A DNA stretch of 64,000 nucleotides from Silene conica. Its lineage: Eukaryota > Streptophyta > Magnoliopsida > Caryophyllales > Caryophyllaceae. Numbering within the stretch: the first letter of the stretch is position 1; each line of letters starts with the position of its first letter. The translations under genes and the position numbers were made by a program. Below, in pieces: positions 1-11,412 of this stretch. The notes beneath the pieces are model-generated. The model worked only from the letters and a program-made list of their open reading frames with translations. It had not been told where the DNA came from and searched no databases. Location: positions 68,798,641-68,862,640 of the forward strand of contig CM055313.2 of NCBI GenBank assembly GCA_029255685.2, read 5' to 3'.

Positions 1-195
1 GATGTTGAAGCTCTTGATGTCCCTGGTGCTGGTCGTCGTCACGAATTTGAGGTCTTTTTTAATTTCTCTTTGTTGAGTTGTTACATCCGCCAGTGAAAGC
101 TCGTTTACTAAGGCGTAACGCCGGAGATACGGCTGATTTAGACGGCTGACGGCGGGAATTCCTGCGAATTTAACAGATTGACTAACGGCAGCCAT
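1..195 (-). CDS. 5' end of a probable host gene, product unknown (partial)
   Basis: Reading the minus strand from the ATG at 193-195 gives 65 codons with no stop up to the window edge. The N-terminus begins MAAVSQSVKFAG and is rich in Ala, Ser, Val, Arg with few acidic residues over about 35 residues, which fits a plastid or mitochondrial presequence; after that it becomes charged (QQREIKKDLKF). I do not recognise the family. Base composition is more GC-rich than the spacer to its right. The gene continues outside the window, so domain content cannot be judged. It is the only stretch here that looks like a host gene rather than transposon DNA. The upstream side (196-330) would be its 5' UTR/promoter, followed directly by a minisatellite. 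An alternative is a chance open frame. Confidence 0.5.
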   Translation of the reverse strand, partial: MAAVSQSVKFAGIPAVSRLNQPYLRRYALVNELSLADVTTQQREIKKDLKFVTTTSTRDIKSFNI

Positions 196-329
196 GGCGG
201 AGAGAGTAAGTTGATCGTTGAAGTTGAGCTCAGTGATTGCTACTTTTATTCAAGCTCCTTTTTTTGGCAAATCTTGCTAAAACTAATTTGACTCTAATAA
301 ATGCTCTAATTTGATTGCTCCACAACTCC

Positions 330-1038
330 CGTGAAACTAGAAGCTTAACTTGTGAAACTAGATGCTTAATATGTGAAACTGGAAGCACATATTGTGAAAC
401 TGTGAAACTGTGAAACTAGATGCTTAACTTGTGAAACTAGATGCTTAACTTGTGAAACTAGAAGCTTATTCTGTGAAACTAGAAGCTTAACTTGTGAAAC
501 TAGATGCTTACGATGTGAAACTGTAAGCAAATACTGTGAAACTGTGAAACTGTGAAACTGTGAAACTAGAAGCTTAATTTGTGAAACTAGATGCTTAACT
601 TGTGAAACTGGAAGCAAATATTGTGAAACTGTGAAACTGTGAAACTAGATGCTTAACTTGTGAAACTAGAAGCTTATTCTGTGAAACTAGAAGCTTAACT
701 TGTGAAACTAGATGCTTAAGATGTGAAACTGTAAGCAAATATTGTGAAACTGTGAAACTGTGAAACTAGATGCTTAACTTGTGAAACTAGAAGCTTAACT
801 TGTGAAACTGGAAGCAAATATTGTGAAACTGTGAAACTAGATGCTTAACTTGTGAAACTAGAAGCTTATTCTGTGAAACTAGAAGCTTAACTTGTGAAAC
901 TAGATGCTTAAGATATGAAACTGTAAGCAAATATTGTAAAACTGTGAAACTGTGAAACTAGATGCTTAACTTGTGAAACTAGAAGCTTAACTTGTGAAAC
1001 TGGAAGCAAATATTGTGAAACTGTGAAACTAGAAGCTT
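330..1038. repeat. minisatellite of 8-bp and 21-bp units
   Basis: Tandem units built from GTGAAACT, either alone (8 bp, two or three in a row) or followed by 13 bp such as AGATGCTTAACTT (21 bp). A higher-order block containing GTAAGCAAATATT recurs near 518, 728 and 919, giving a period of roughly 190-210 bp. The array lies immediately upstream of the partial gene at 1-195, in its probable promoter region. Confidence 0.9.
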
Positions 1039-1059
1039 GGGGATGCGTGAGGTCCGGCG

Positions 1060-1094
1060 GCCTCATCCTAAGAGGCGGCCTCACGTGATCCGGC

Positions 1095-1179
<85 letters not shown>
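1060..1179. repeat. GC-rich box plus (TA)n microsatellite
   Basis: About 80 bp of uninterrupted TA dinucleotides (1098-1179) preceded by a GC-rich box reading GAGGCGGCCTCACGTGATCC then GGCCTC. A closely similar box precedes the (TA)n at 39455, so the box and microsatellite are a recurring unit next to this MITE family. Confidence 0.8.
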
Positions 1180-1183
<4 letters not shown>

Positions 1184-1566
1184 TGGGATCCGGTGAGAAC
1201 CACCTTACAATGAGAACCGGTGAGAACTCTTCCTTACGGAGTTTTTTTAAAAAAATTAATGACATAATTGGATTCGGCATGGAATTCTATGGCCAGAGAA
1301 CATATTTCTTGGTCTAGAAAATAAATACTAGTGGCAGAAAAATGAAAGATACGAAAAAATAGATAGTAGGTGCATGCAAATAAATAAAACGTATCTCACC
1401 TTGATTTCCGTCACTAGTATTTATTTTCTAGACCAAGAAATATGTTCTCTAGCTATAAAATGTCATGCTGAATCCAATTATGTCATTAATTTTTTTTAAA
1501 AAACTCCGTAAGCTAGAGTTCTCACAAGGTTCTCATGGTAAGATGGTTCTCACCGGATCCCAAGTC
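1180..1566. mobile_element. foldback MITE inside a (TA)n tract, copy 1
   Basis: Terminal inverted repeats of about 28 bp: GGGTTGGGATCCGGTGAGAA at the left and its near-complement ending in CTCACCGGATCCCAAGTC at the right. The inversion continues inward: the block around 1289-1330 (GAGAACATATTTCTTGGTCT) reappears inverted around 1420-1455, so nearly the whole element folds on itself. TA repeats flank both sides (1098-1179 and 1567-1589), as in Micron-like elements that insert into TA microsatellites. No coding capacity. The superfamily is not identifiable from the ends alone. Confidence 0.75.
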
Positions 1567-1589
1567 TATATATATATATATATATATAT

Positions 1590-2266
1590 TGGATCAAGCG
1601 AGTCTACCCTTCTTAACTGAGTCCAGATCTGAACCGTTGGATCAAATCAATCAAACGCGCGAATTTTTGCCACGTAACATATTTTGTCTTATTTCTTATA
1701 CTTAAGAAATCTGATTCAGTAACTGTGTATTCAATCCAAAATCTATATAATCTGGTTCTGTATGTCGCACAATCTCTTTTCTTATCTTTGTCACACAATA
1801 CGCATAATCAATCTTCTTCTTTATTATCACTTTTTATTCCACCACTGATTTATGATTTCTTTGTCTTTTATTACACTAATTTTTATTCCTCTTTATCAAT
1901 TCCATTTTTTCATTCTCCAATTCTTCAGAATATAACTCCAACAAATCCCACATCAACAACACTAATTTTTATTCCTCTTTATCAATTCCATTTTATGATT
2001 TATGATTTTGTTGCTAACATATATCATCTGGTAAGCTTCTTTTTTTTTTTATTGCTTTTGCAATTTCCGGAATTTGGTTTTATTTTTTTAGCAAGAAGTT
2101 GAATCTAATTTTTTTTATAAATCACAGCCTTCAAAATTTCAGGGTTGAATATATAAGTTTACAAGTGTCTTAATGTAAGTTTTGTAGTGTTATAATATAC
2201 ATTTTACAATGTTATATTTTTTAAATTCAGAGTTATAAGTATAGTAGTTTTAAGTGTTATAATATT
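1590..2266. other. spacer without a gene; left part of an AT-rich array at its end
   Basis: AT-rich spacer with T-rich runs; a 125-codon frame at 1725-2102 has no recognisable features and low-complexity composition. From about 2130 it contains irregular GTGTTATAATATAAG-like units that match the array at 38358-38880 on the far side of element R. Confidence 0.6.
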
Positions 2267-2271
2267 AGGTT

Positions 2272-3463
2272 TGTAACACCCTCATTTATTTAAGAGCCTT
2301 TAGCAAGACATTCTCAAATAAATAGAGCTGTTACCATCTTGGAATGTCCGAGGTAGTGAATAACAAAGTAAAACAAACCAAAGTACTTTATATAAAACTG
2401 ATTAAATTTGAACTTTTGATATTACAACTATTACGCAAAGAATAAAAGTACAACTGATAACATCTAAGTATGTGATATAATTCTAAGTAGGTCCAAGTCA
2501 TGTCTCTCTCCATGCCCCATGCTCCTAATCCATCTGTCTCTGACCTGTAGAATCTACTCCCCATTCCGGATCATCGTAGGTGTACACGAATACACTGTCA
2601 ACCTCGCGGTTGAGTAGGATAACACAAAAATAGATAATGCAACAATTATGATATGCGAATGCAATGATATGCTCGAGCTCAATCTCAATCTCAATCTCAA
2701 TCTCAATCACCATCTCAAACCCGAAACACCCAGCCATACCGAACCTCCCGGCAGACTATAATCGGTCGTCACCGAACACCAGCTCAATAGCTGATAAGAC
2801 ACCAAGCCTGGTCTGCAGAACCACCCTGGGCTTTATATCAGAACAACATCTGATTCACATCTTTCTCAGTAACCAATGCATATGTCATGTCATGAATGCA
2901 ACAATACTCTTAATCAATCATACTATTAAATAATGCCATGCTCATGCCACTAATAATAATCAACACTCAATCCAACCAATATCATTATCATATCAATCAT
3001 GCTCAGCATCCATAACACACAATTTAACACTTATTCATAACACATCATAGAGTATAGTGCCAGTGTATCCTACCTGGATAGCAATATAGTCCAATGGCAA
3101 GCCAATAAGTAACAGATTTCTGCCACTTCAAAACCGTTACCTAACAAATATAGTATGAATAATAATTACTAACTAATATAACTACTTAAACAAGGTATAA
3201 TATAACAACTAATCAGTATAATTAACCAAGTAATGTATTACGCATAACGAGATGATATTAAGCACGACTAGTCAATTAACTCGATTAGGTGATTAATTAA
3301 AATTACCGTCACAACACCATTTAACAAATTAACTAAATCAGTTCAACTAATTAAACTAATTGATCCCAACTAAATAAACTTGAACCAAACAATTTAAATC
3401 ATTAACAACATCAACATAACTAAACAAATAATATCAATAACCGTCACATAAATTATAAATACT

Positions 3464-3495
<32 letters not shown>

Positions 3496-3587
3496 CACTA
3501 CTAACCACAATAATAATAACAAGAATAATGAATGATAACAAATCAATGATACTAACAATAATATATTTACAATAATAATTAATAATA

Positions 3588-3631
<44 letters not shown>

Positions 3632-5205
3632 CATAAACAATCAAAACAGCCCCCTACCCTTTGGTCCAGGGATCAAACCCCACGACCAACATCACATTCA
3701 GACCAACCCCAAAACGCAACTCTGCCCTCTTACTTCGCAGCACCACCACGACCAACCAAACCACCCACGACCAGTACCAACTGTCCTAAACTCAACTACG
3801 CACTACCGAATACCAATTCCATGCCTTGGACACCACCAGGGACCACCACTGAAACCACCACGAGACCTCAAAACAGCCTGCACATACCCGACATTTGATG
3901 TTGCAGCAACTAGCCTGAACACCCCTTCTTCTCACGCTAATTCCTCTCACCACCGTGCCCCTCACCACCTCTGGCCACCACCACTGTCACGACTGACCCA
4001 CGGTGGTTCCAGGGGTGGTCCACTCGAGCCCTCTTCCTCCTCCGACGTCCCATGACAGCTTTCCTAATTGGCTTGCTCACACGCTATCATCCTCTGTTCT
4101 GGATTCCGTATGTTGCTGCCCTACTTTTAACGCCTCAAAACAGTCCCAATATGGTGGTGCTCCGGCCACCACGCACCACCATACAACCACCCACATAGCA
4201 TACTAACACCCTACCACTACTACCGAGACACTCGTACCATGTACTAAGCAAAACAACAGTTCGAAAACAATAAAAGACAACGAAACAGAGCATGACAAGG
4301 TTGTTTACTATCGACGTTATTGCGATTAAAGCACCACTCACGGTGGTCCTACGGTGGGTTAACGAAGACAAACGTGTTATACGTACTACAAGGGTTACAT
4401 ACAACTTTAGTATACATACTTGAAAGTATAAAACAATATGATAAACTAGTTACTAACATTGTTGTGCAAGGTAAACGATGGTGGCGATGGGCTGTTCATG
4501 CTGCGTTTTTCTCCCTCAAATTCACAGTTTCCAGGTCGTTTTTAGGTACGGTTGTGGAGGCATAAGAGGTAGGTGGCGAATAGGGCTTATACGAGATGTG
4601 GAGGCAGGTTAGGAGGTGGAGTTGATTAGGGTTTATGTGAGGTTAGTGTCGATGTAATTGTGGTGTTGATGTCGATATAATTTTAAGGTGTGGGGCTAGG
4701 GTTTACATAGATGGGCTATATAGATGAGTGGGTTAAAATTAGGGTTTGATTACACGGTTCCCAAGGACATATACTCCATTCCCGACTCATAACTTGAAAT
4801 CAACACGACAAATAAATAGTTATACTAATTAAATTATTCTAGCAATAAATATTAATTAAACTAATTATAAAATTATCAATACTTACATAAGAATATATAA
4901 AAATTAGGATTTAAATATAATTACGACTTAAATAATAAAACAAGTATAGGTGAAAATAAATATAAAATAGGAAATATATTTAATTATAAATATATAATCA
5001 AAATTAAAGAAATACGAATGAAATGCCGTTTTATGAAATAATCGTCCAAAATAAAAATGATTATGTAATACGAAATAATCGTAGAAATACGATTTATAAA
5101 ATAATAATAGTTTACGTAAAATAATTTATAAACATTCTGTTTGAAATGCGTGTATAAAACACGGTTTGACTGTCATTGACCGAGGCTAAAATACAGGGTA
5201 TTACA
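2272..5205 (-). repeat. R 3' LTR (left, intact)
   Basis: Runs from TGTAACACCC (2272) to GGGTATTACA (ending 5205). It contains a short CTCAAT repeat (about 2677-2710) and two (TAA)n tracts (3467-3494 and 3596-3630). The part 2272-4520 is nearly identical to the right LTR pieces; the part 4521-5205 (U3 on the minus strand) is not found in the right LTR. Open frames here, such as 4003-4206, fall in Pro/Thr-rich low-complexity sequence and are not called as genes. Confidence 0.8.
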
Positions 5206-7569
5206 GTCTTCCCTCCTTAGAATGAACTTCGTCCCAAAGTTCGCCACCCCATAACGGTAAAGAAACATATACCAAGCATGAAATAATCACAAGTAGCACT
5301 TATATAGACTTCAAAACACGAGCTGTTACATTCTACCCTCGTTAAGAAAACTTTGTCCCCAAAGTTTAACGCATAACTAAGTTAAAAGATACTTCACGAA
5401 TCACAGTATAATGCATAACATTAGTAAACAGGATTATCAAGTATATTCAAACAATCACGACATACCAATTAGCGATGTCATAAATCGTTAAGAGTTTACA
5501 TTCCTATCATCCTTAAAACATGGTTACGTCCCCGTAACCCATTTTAAAATTTCACATCCGTTGCTCAAAAAGATCATCAATACAACAGACTCAAACCATC
5601 AGATAAGTTAATTACGCTATAAGGGCAACTAGCATTCGACTTTTAAAGCAACAAAACATACTCGTCAATTTCATGCTATACAGTAAAATCAAGGCAACTA
5701 ACACTTATCTACCCTTGGAAATTTGACACAAAATTAACACATTTACATCATTTGTCATGAAACTAGTGATGAATATAACTTGCAACATAAGAGATTTATA
5801 TCATGTGGAACAATTTCGTATTCAAGCAAAATTTCATAAACATGTAGCTACAGGTTCTGTTATGTTGCAAAGTAATTACGATAATTATCAAACATCAATT
5901 TTATCATGGATTATCACCTTGAAAACATTTTGAACTTTCAAAATGATAAAATTGTAATTAATGGCAGTATATAAACACGAATCACTGACGACTTTACAAG
6001 TTACAGATCGAAGAAAAAACTAGCATTCCCACAATTCACATGTCAACCAAATTACTAATTCAATATATTGTGATCAGATTTGAACATAACAATATGCAAT
6101 TCACCATGTGGCATAACATTAGTGTCGGTTGAAACTGACTTTATGAAAAATTCGCCAAAATGATGAAGGTTATATTATTATATAATAAGGTCCATCTTCA
6201 TATCATATGCCTACTTTTCATGTTACTAAAGACACATCAGAGTATTACATGGTTACATCGCATGATTCATGTTTGGTTAAACTTTTATATGAAACCCACA
6301 TAACTCACAATTTCAACAATCAAACATCATGCAACAACTTCCAAAATTCATAAATAGATAACCGTTCAGTCATTTTGTGAGATATTATAGTTTTAGAAAA
6401 ATATTATGAATTTAAATAATCATAGGAAAAGAATCAATTGCAAAGCTTAAGAAATTTTTTATAACAATCTTTACAACTCAGTTGGTTGGAACAAAAACTT
6501 TACAGCACTTAGACAGAAATTTGGACAACTTTCAAAAATCACTATTAAATAACAACTTACCATTTTACGAGGCTTATAATTTTGAAAGTGCGAATGAATA
6601 TTCTAAACATTGGAGTTGGAATTATGCACAAACAATAAATACCTGTTAAATGATTTTCCCTTGCAACAACACGGGTCAAAACAGAATTGTACTGTGACAA
6701 TCTGACCACTGTCGACTAAAATATTTATTTCTCTCCAAAATATAAGTCGTTTTAACATGAAACCAAAAATATGGAAAGTTAATTCAGAACACTATCATGC
6801 ATAAAATTTCCATATTCGTATAGGGAACATATTTAAATGGTAGCCCGTACAAACAAGTTAACATTCTGGAAATTTATTGAAAGTTTTGTTCCTTAAAATC
6901 ACTCCGCATTATCACATTGAAATACAATCATCCTTCTTCCAAAACATGTTGACATATCATTTGAAGCATTGAAATCACATTGTTCCAAATAAAAAGGCAT
7001 TCATTATGTCAAACCGAAATTGCCATCTAGAAAACGGCAGAGATTGCGGAACCGAAAATAAAATCAACTAAGGTGCTACCTATCATCAACTCATTACACA
7101 TATCATTATACTATATCTCTACCTAAGGGTTCGGGGTTCATATAACCGCATACATATTCCAAACTCATATACTCATACTCATGTTCTTAATACTTGGAAA
7201 TCATATATCTCAGCCACATTCAATATCGATATCATGTTTCACAATACAGATCACCAACCATATCCTTTCATTGCACATCATTACCCATGTATCATATCAT
7301 TACTTACCTCATTCCGCTCCTGCAAAATTGTTAGTACAAAATAGGCAACGTCTGATCTTTTATTTGTTACTACCCACTCTATGCATCACTCAAGGGTTAC
7401 CAGGTCAGACTGAAAGGGCCAATGGCTTGGGTTGAGGGGGCCCCTAACTCATCCCAATCCTGGGGCTCCTAACAGTTACTAGCCTGGGGTTCATTTTATT
7501 TGACTCTTCCTATGTTCATTTTTTTTTCATTTGGTTTAGGCCTGAAGATCGTTCGCTCTGATACCACTT
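5206..7569 (-). other. R internal region, non-coding
   Basis: About 2.36 kb between the two LTRs. I see no gag, pol or other domain on either strand, only short frames. The purine tract lies at 5206-5218 next to the 3' LTR and the primer-binding site at 7555-7566 next to the 5' LTR, separated from it by three bases. Confidence 0.75.
7555..7566 (-). promoter_or_regulatory. R primer-binding site (tRNA-iMet type)
   Basis: The minus strand reads TGGTATCAGAGC, the standard plant primer-binding site complementary to the 3' end of initiator tRNA-Met. It fixes R's orientation as minus. Confidence 0.85.
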
Positions 7570-7792
7570 TGTAACACCCCCATTTATTTAAGAGCCTTTA
7601 GCAAGACATTCTCAAATAAATAGAGCTGTTACCATCTCGGAATGTCCGAGGTAGTGAATAACAAAGTAAAACAAACCAAAGTACTTTATATAAAACTGAT
7701 TAAATTTGAACTTTTGATATTACAACTATTACGCAAAGAATAAAAGTACAACTGATAACATCTAAGTATGTGATCTAATTCTAAGTAGGTCC
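7570..7792 (-). repeat. R 5' LTR, segment 1
   Basis: Matches 2272-2494 with about three visible differences. Interrupted after 7792 by E1; the last five bases GGTCC are E1's target-site duplication. Confidence 0.85.
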
Positions 7793-8064
7793 TGATGCGT
7801 GTCTATTTTATGATGTTTTTCATCTATTTTTATACGCATTTGATCGCTCATTTACTATGTTTTAGCCCTTATTTCTCAACAATCGTGTACTTTCGTATTT
7901 TTATGCACTTTTGCAGATTTATGCGGAAAAGGGACGATTTAGCACCAAATTCATGTCCTCGAGTCTTTTGCATAATTAAGGAACAATGGAAAGTCAACTG
8001 GAATCTTTATTTAAGTGCCAAGAGTCAAAGCGAGAAGAAAACCGAAGGATTTCTATACGGAAGC

Positions 8065-8195
8065 GGTCGACCGACCTATAATATGGGTCGGCCGACCAGG
8101 CCTAACTTTTATGAAGTCCAAATCTGAGGAGAAGCCCAGAATTTGCTAAGCCCGTAAAAAGAGGTCGACCGACCCACCAAAGTGGTCGACCGACC
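8065..8195 (+). repeat. phased 12-mer pairs in E1 5' LTR (two pairs)
   Basis: Motif starts at 8065 and 8086 (GGTCGACCGACC, GGTCGGCCGACC) and at 8163 and 8184 (both GGTCGACCGACC). Spacing is 21 bp in both pairs. They lie about 80-210 bp upstream of the probable TATA box. Confidence 0.9.
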
Positions 8196-8271
8196 TCAGC
8201 GAAGCCCAGGAACGTTTTTTCGGAAATAGATTAGAAGTAGGAGTCTTTTAGGAAACTCTAATCGTTGGCCC

Positions 8272-8279
8272 TATATAAG
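8272..8279 (+). promoter_or_regulatory. probable TATA box of E1 LTR
   Basis: TATATAAG in the middle of the LTR, in the expected place for the U3/R boundary. The same sequence is present in the 3' LTR near 20644. Confidence 0.5.
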
Positions 8280-8698
8280 CTAATCTTGTGATTAGGGTTT
8301 AGATATTCAAGAATTAAGGGATATATTCAGTTTCTTAGTTAATAAGCTACAATAAAGTTACAATCTAGTTTTATTCCGTCTTTAGTTTATTTGTAATCTT
8401 TCAATAATTCTCAAGCATTCAATAAAGTTTGTTCCTTTCTGCCCTAATTCCGACTGTGGTAATTACTCTTTTAATCTAGCTTTATTATTATTCTTATTAC
8501 TATTGCATTCAATTAAGATAGAATTCTCAAGCTTTATTGAATCTCGCATGTTTAGATTATTTACTATGTTTACCATGTTTATTCCCATCTTTATTATCAT
8601 TTCAATAACCATGAGTAACTAATTTCCATATGTTAGGATGTAGGGGATGAATATGCGTAGGTAGTAGAAACTCCGAGACCGACCTGTAGCAGAGCCGC

Positions 8699-8772
8699 GG
8701 TCGGCCGACTCAAATAGTGGGTCGGTCGACCGAGGCGGTGGTCGGCCAACTGGAATAGCTGGTCGGTCGACC
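8699..8772 (+). repeat. four-motif phased cluster in E1 5' LTR
   Basis: Starts at 8699, 8720, 8740 and 8761 (variants of GGTCGGCCGACY and GGTCGGTCGACC), spacing 21, 20 and 21 bp. Downstream of the probable TATA box, so probably transcribed. Confidence 0.85.
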
Positions 8773-9369
8773 ACTCGCGCATGAATCTTGTTTCGTCTTT
8801 CCTTGTTGACTATAATAACCTGCAATGAGACCGAAAGGAGACTTGTAGGATGTTAGTAATGACCTACCCAAGATTGAGAGATACGGGAAGGGCATTGGTT
8901 TACACCTTAAGACGGCTAGGTTACTTAAGACTGAAAGGTATGTGACCTAGGATTTAGGAATCACCCTTATTGTTGACACCCAATAATTGTGAGACCTAGG
9001 AACTAATAGCATAGGCCGAAAGGAGCTATTAGGTACCATAGACCGAAAGGATATGTTACACCCCTTACGCGACTGCAATACATGTTGACCTTAGGATTTA
9101 TATCACCTTAGCTATCTGTTACCCAAACATCCTAGCATCCCTTTTTATATAGTTTTAATCTCATCTTTTATTTCTTGTTTTATTTTAAATCTTTGCTTAG
9201 ACTTAGTAATCAACAATCAAACCCCCAAAATTGTTACCTTTAAACATCAACACCAAACAATAAACATTCCCCACCTCCTTGTGGTTCGACCCTGACTTTC
9301 ACTATCTATTGTTAAAGTTAGGAATTATAAATTTTATCTTTGGTATCCTCAACGACGGGCATCAAATTT

Positions 9370-9387
9370 TGGCGCCGTTGCCGGGGA
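9370..9387 (+). promoter_or_regulatory. E1 primer-binding site (tRNA-Asp type)
   Basis: TGGCGCCGTTGCCGGGGA, 5 bp after the LTR end. It is complementary to the 3' end of plant tRNA-Asp, typical of Athila elements. Confidence 0.85.
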
Positions 9388-9486
9388 GGTGACGCCAGTG
9401 TTTTTTGTTTTTGTTTTTGTTTCTCTTTGTTTAAGGAACTTTTTGTTCCTTAAACCTTCTCACCATTTTCTTGTAGTTTCCATCTT

Positions 9487-11412
9487 ATGCGCAGGTCAGT
9501 TCAAGGAGAACTCCTACCACTTGACCACGAGCTTGAGAGGACTCTTAGAGAAAGGAGAAAGCAACTTCTAGCAAATCAGGAGGGAGGTTCACCATCCTCC
9601 TTATTTCAAGAAGACTTATTCGAACAACCATCATTACCATCATCACCAAAAACACCACCTTCACAACCAAATTCACCCAACAATCCACTTTCACCCAGAA
9701 CACCACTTTTTACCTACTTTCCAGTTTTTCCAAAAGAAGAAGAAAACATGACAGAGGAAGCTACTATTGCCAGTCACTCCATGCCTCAGGCAAAAGACCT
9801 ATACAAAGGGTTCACTTTACCTGCAGGTACTGGGAAGCCATTCGAGGCCAAGCCTGCCTACATTACTATGGTTGAAAGAAACCAATTTGGAGGCTCGGCC
9901 AATGAGGATGCTGCAAAGCATATTGAAATCTTCACAGATTACATATTCTCTATTGAACCCCCAGAAGGAGTGACGCAGGACCAGATTAAGCAGACCATGT
10001 TTATCTTCTCTCTTAGGGACGATGCGAGGGAGTGGTACAGAGATTTAGACCGCACTGCTGCGGGAGTCACAGATTGGAACACCCTAGCCTTAGCATTCTA
10101 CAGGAAGTACTATTCTGCATCAAAGACTAATGCTTTAAGGGCGCAGATTACAAATTTCAAGCAAGGCCCCAATGAGGACTTTAGTGAGGCGTGGGACAGG
10201 TTCAAGAGACTTGTTCGATCCATACCACATCACGGATTCGAACAATGGTTTCTTTGTAACCAGTTCTACAATGGCGTCTACGATGACAACAGGGCCTATC
10301 TAGATGCTGCAGCTAATGGGAGATTCTAAGATAATTCCGGAGAGACTAAGGGTCTCAAATTGATAGAAGATGTTGTTGTACACCGTGCTGAGCATGGTAC
10401 CTCCAGAGGCAATCAAAGGAAATCTGAATACAACCTAGCAGCTATTGAGGCCTTGACGGCCAAGTTGGAAAAATTAGAGGCTGGAGGGAAGTTCGATCTA
10501 GGAAGTGGGAGCAAGGGAGGAATTTACCAGGTGAACGCCGTTCAAGACGGACCCTTTGCTTGTGAGAGGTGCGGTGGAGAAGGGCACGTGTCGAAGTTCT
10601 GTACTTCATCCAATGAAACATGTGCCGCTTTTCAACACTATCGTGGGAACAATTTCTATGACCCGAATAATAATAATGTCCATCCCAACATGAGGTGGAC
10701 AAGCCAGAATGTTCTAAACCCACAACATATGTAACCTCAGCAAAATTCCACATATATCCCCCCACATAAGCAAGGTTTTCAAAAACCACCCTTCAACCCT
10801 CAACCACCTTCAAATCCACCACCCAACACAGACACTCTTATTCAAAATCTTTTGGGTTGGTTCAGAAGGAGTCACAGGCTAGAGAGGCAGGGATGGAGAT
10901 GTTAGAGTCTCAGATTGCTCAAATTGCGGGCAAGAATGACACTAGGGCTCCGGGTCAACTTCCGACCAAAACGGACCAGAAAAAAGAGACTCTAAACATC
11001 ATATCCCTACGAAGCGGAGCTAAAGTGGGGGTCGAGAAAGAAAACCAGCCGAGTAGCAGCAAGGAAGGTCGACCGACCCAGGAGCCAGGTCGACCGACCT
11101 CAGAGCAGAATCCAAAAATTCTCGCTGAACAGGAGAGTGGTCGACCGACCGAGGAAGATGGTCGACCGACCACCGAGGCGGAACCAGAAGCCCCTTTTCG
11201 TCCCGAATTGCCGAACAACTTAAGGGATTTTCTTTTCCGGGGTGATAAGACCCCTAGGTTTCTGAAGAAGGCTGCAAATACTGAATCCTCAGCCCCTCAT
11301 TTCCCAGAAAGACTCATACCTTCGAAGGATCAGGTATCTTTTGACAAATTTAAGGACGTGATTCGTTCATTGAATGTTCAAGTTCCGTTTCTAGAATTAG
11401 TCCAACAGGTAT
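9487..11412 (+). pseudogene. E1 gag, broken and truncated
   Basis: Frame opens at ATG 9487. The retrotransposon gag core lies around 9880-10325 (motifs DDAREWYRDLDR and EDFSEAWDRFKRLVRSIPHH), followed by a CCHC zinc knuckle C-x2-C-x4-H-x4-C near 10560-10600. In-frame TAA stops lie at 10327-10329 and 10732-10734, and a frameshift lies between about 10735 and 10860; the frame from 10857 holds GRPT repeats and the late-gag motif LFRGDKTPRFLKKA. Homology to E2 gag ends at about 11411, where CACTA coding sequence begins on the other strand. The protein would coat the RNA genome. The E2 copy at 45358 is the best comparison; unlike E2 this copy keeps the zinc knuckle. Confidence 0.85.
11067..11171 (+). 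repeat. phased 12-mer pairs inside E1 gag
   Basis: GGTCGACCGACC starts at 11067 and 11088, and at 11139 and 11160. Both pairs are spaced 21 bp, and each motif is read in frame as GRPT. Confidence 0.92.

Larger units (their letters stand above)
7793..9364 (+). repeat. E1 5' LTR
   Basis: 1572 bp, beginning TGATGCGTGTC and ending GACGGGCATCA. A probable TATA box TATATAAG lies at 8272-8279, and two pairs and one four-motif cluster of the phased 12-mer lie at 8065-8195 and 8699-8772. Confidence 0.88.

Noticed and set aside
366..617. 83-codon minus-strand frame of HLVSQVK repeats
   Set aside because: It is a translation of the minisatellite; the repeat unit explains the periodic peptide.
1068..1280. 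Frames with long Tyr-Ile runs here and at 39306-39685
   Set aside because: They translate the (TA)n microsatellites.
3434..3640. Poly-Ile frame
   Set aside because: It translates the (TAA)n tracts in R's LTR.
4003..4565. Several 67-89 codon frames, duplicated near 37676-38285
   Set aside because: They lie inside R's LTRs and the same frames recur in the other LTR; no domain is seen.
11067..11171. Possible CRISPR-like repeat-spacer pattern
   Set aside because: Only pairs of a 12-mer with 9-bp gaps, within a plant retrotransposon; no array of uniform spacers and no cas genes.
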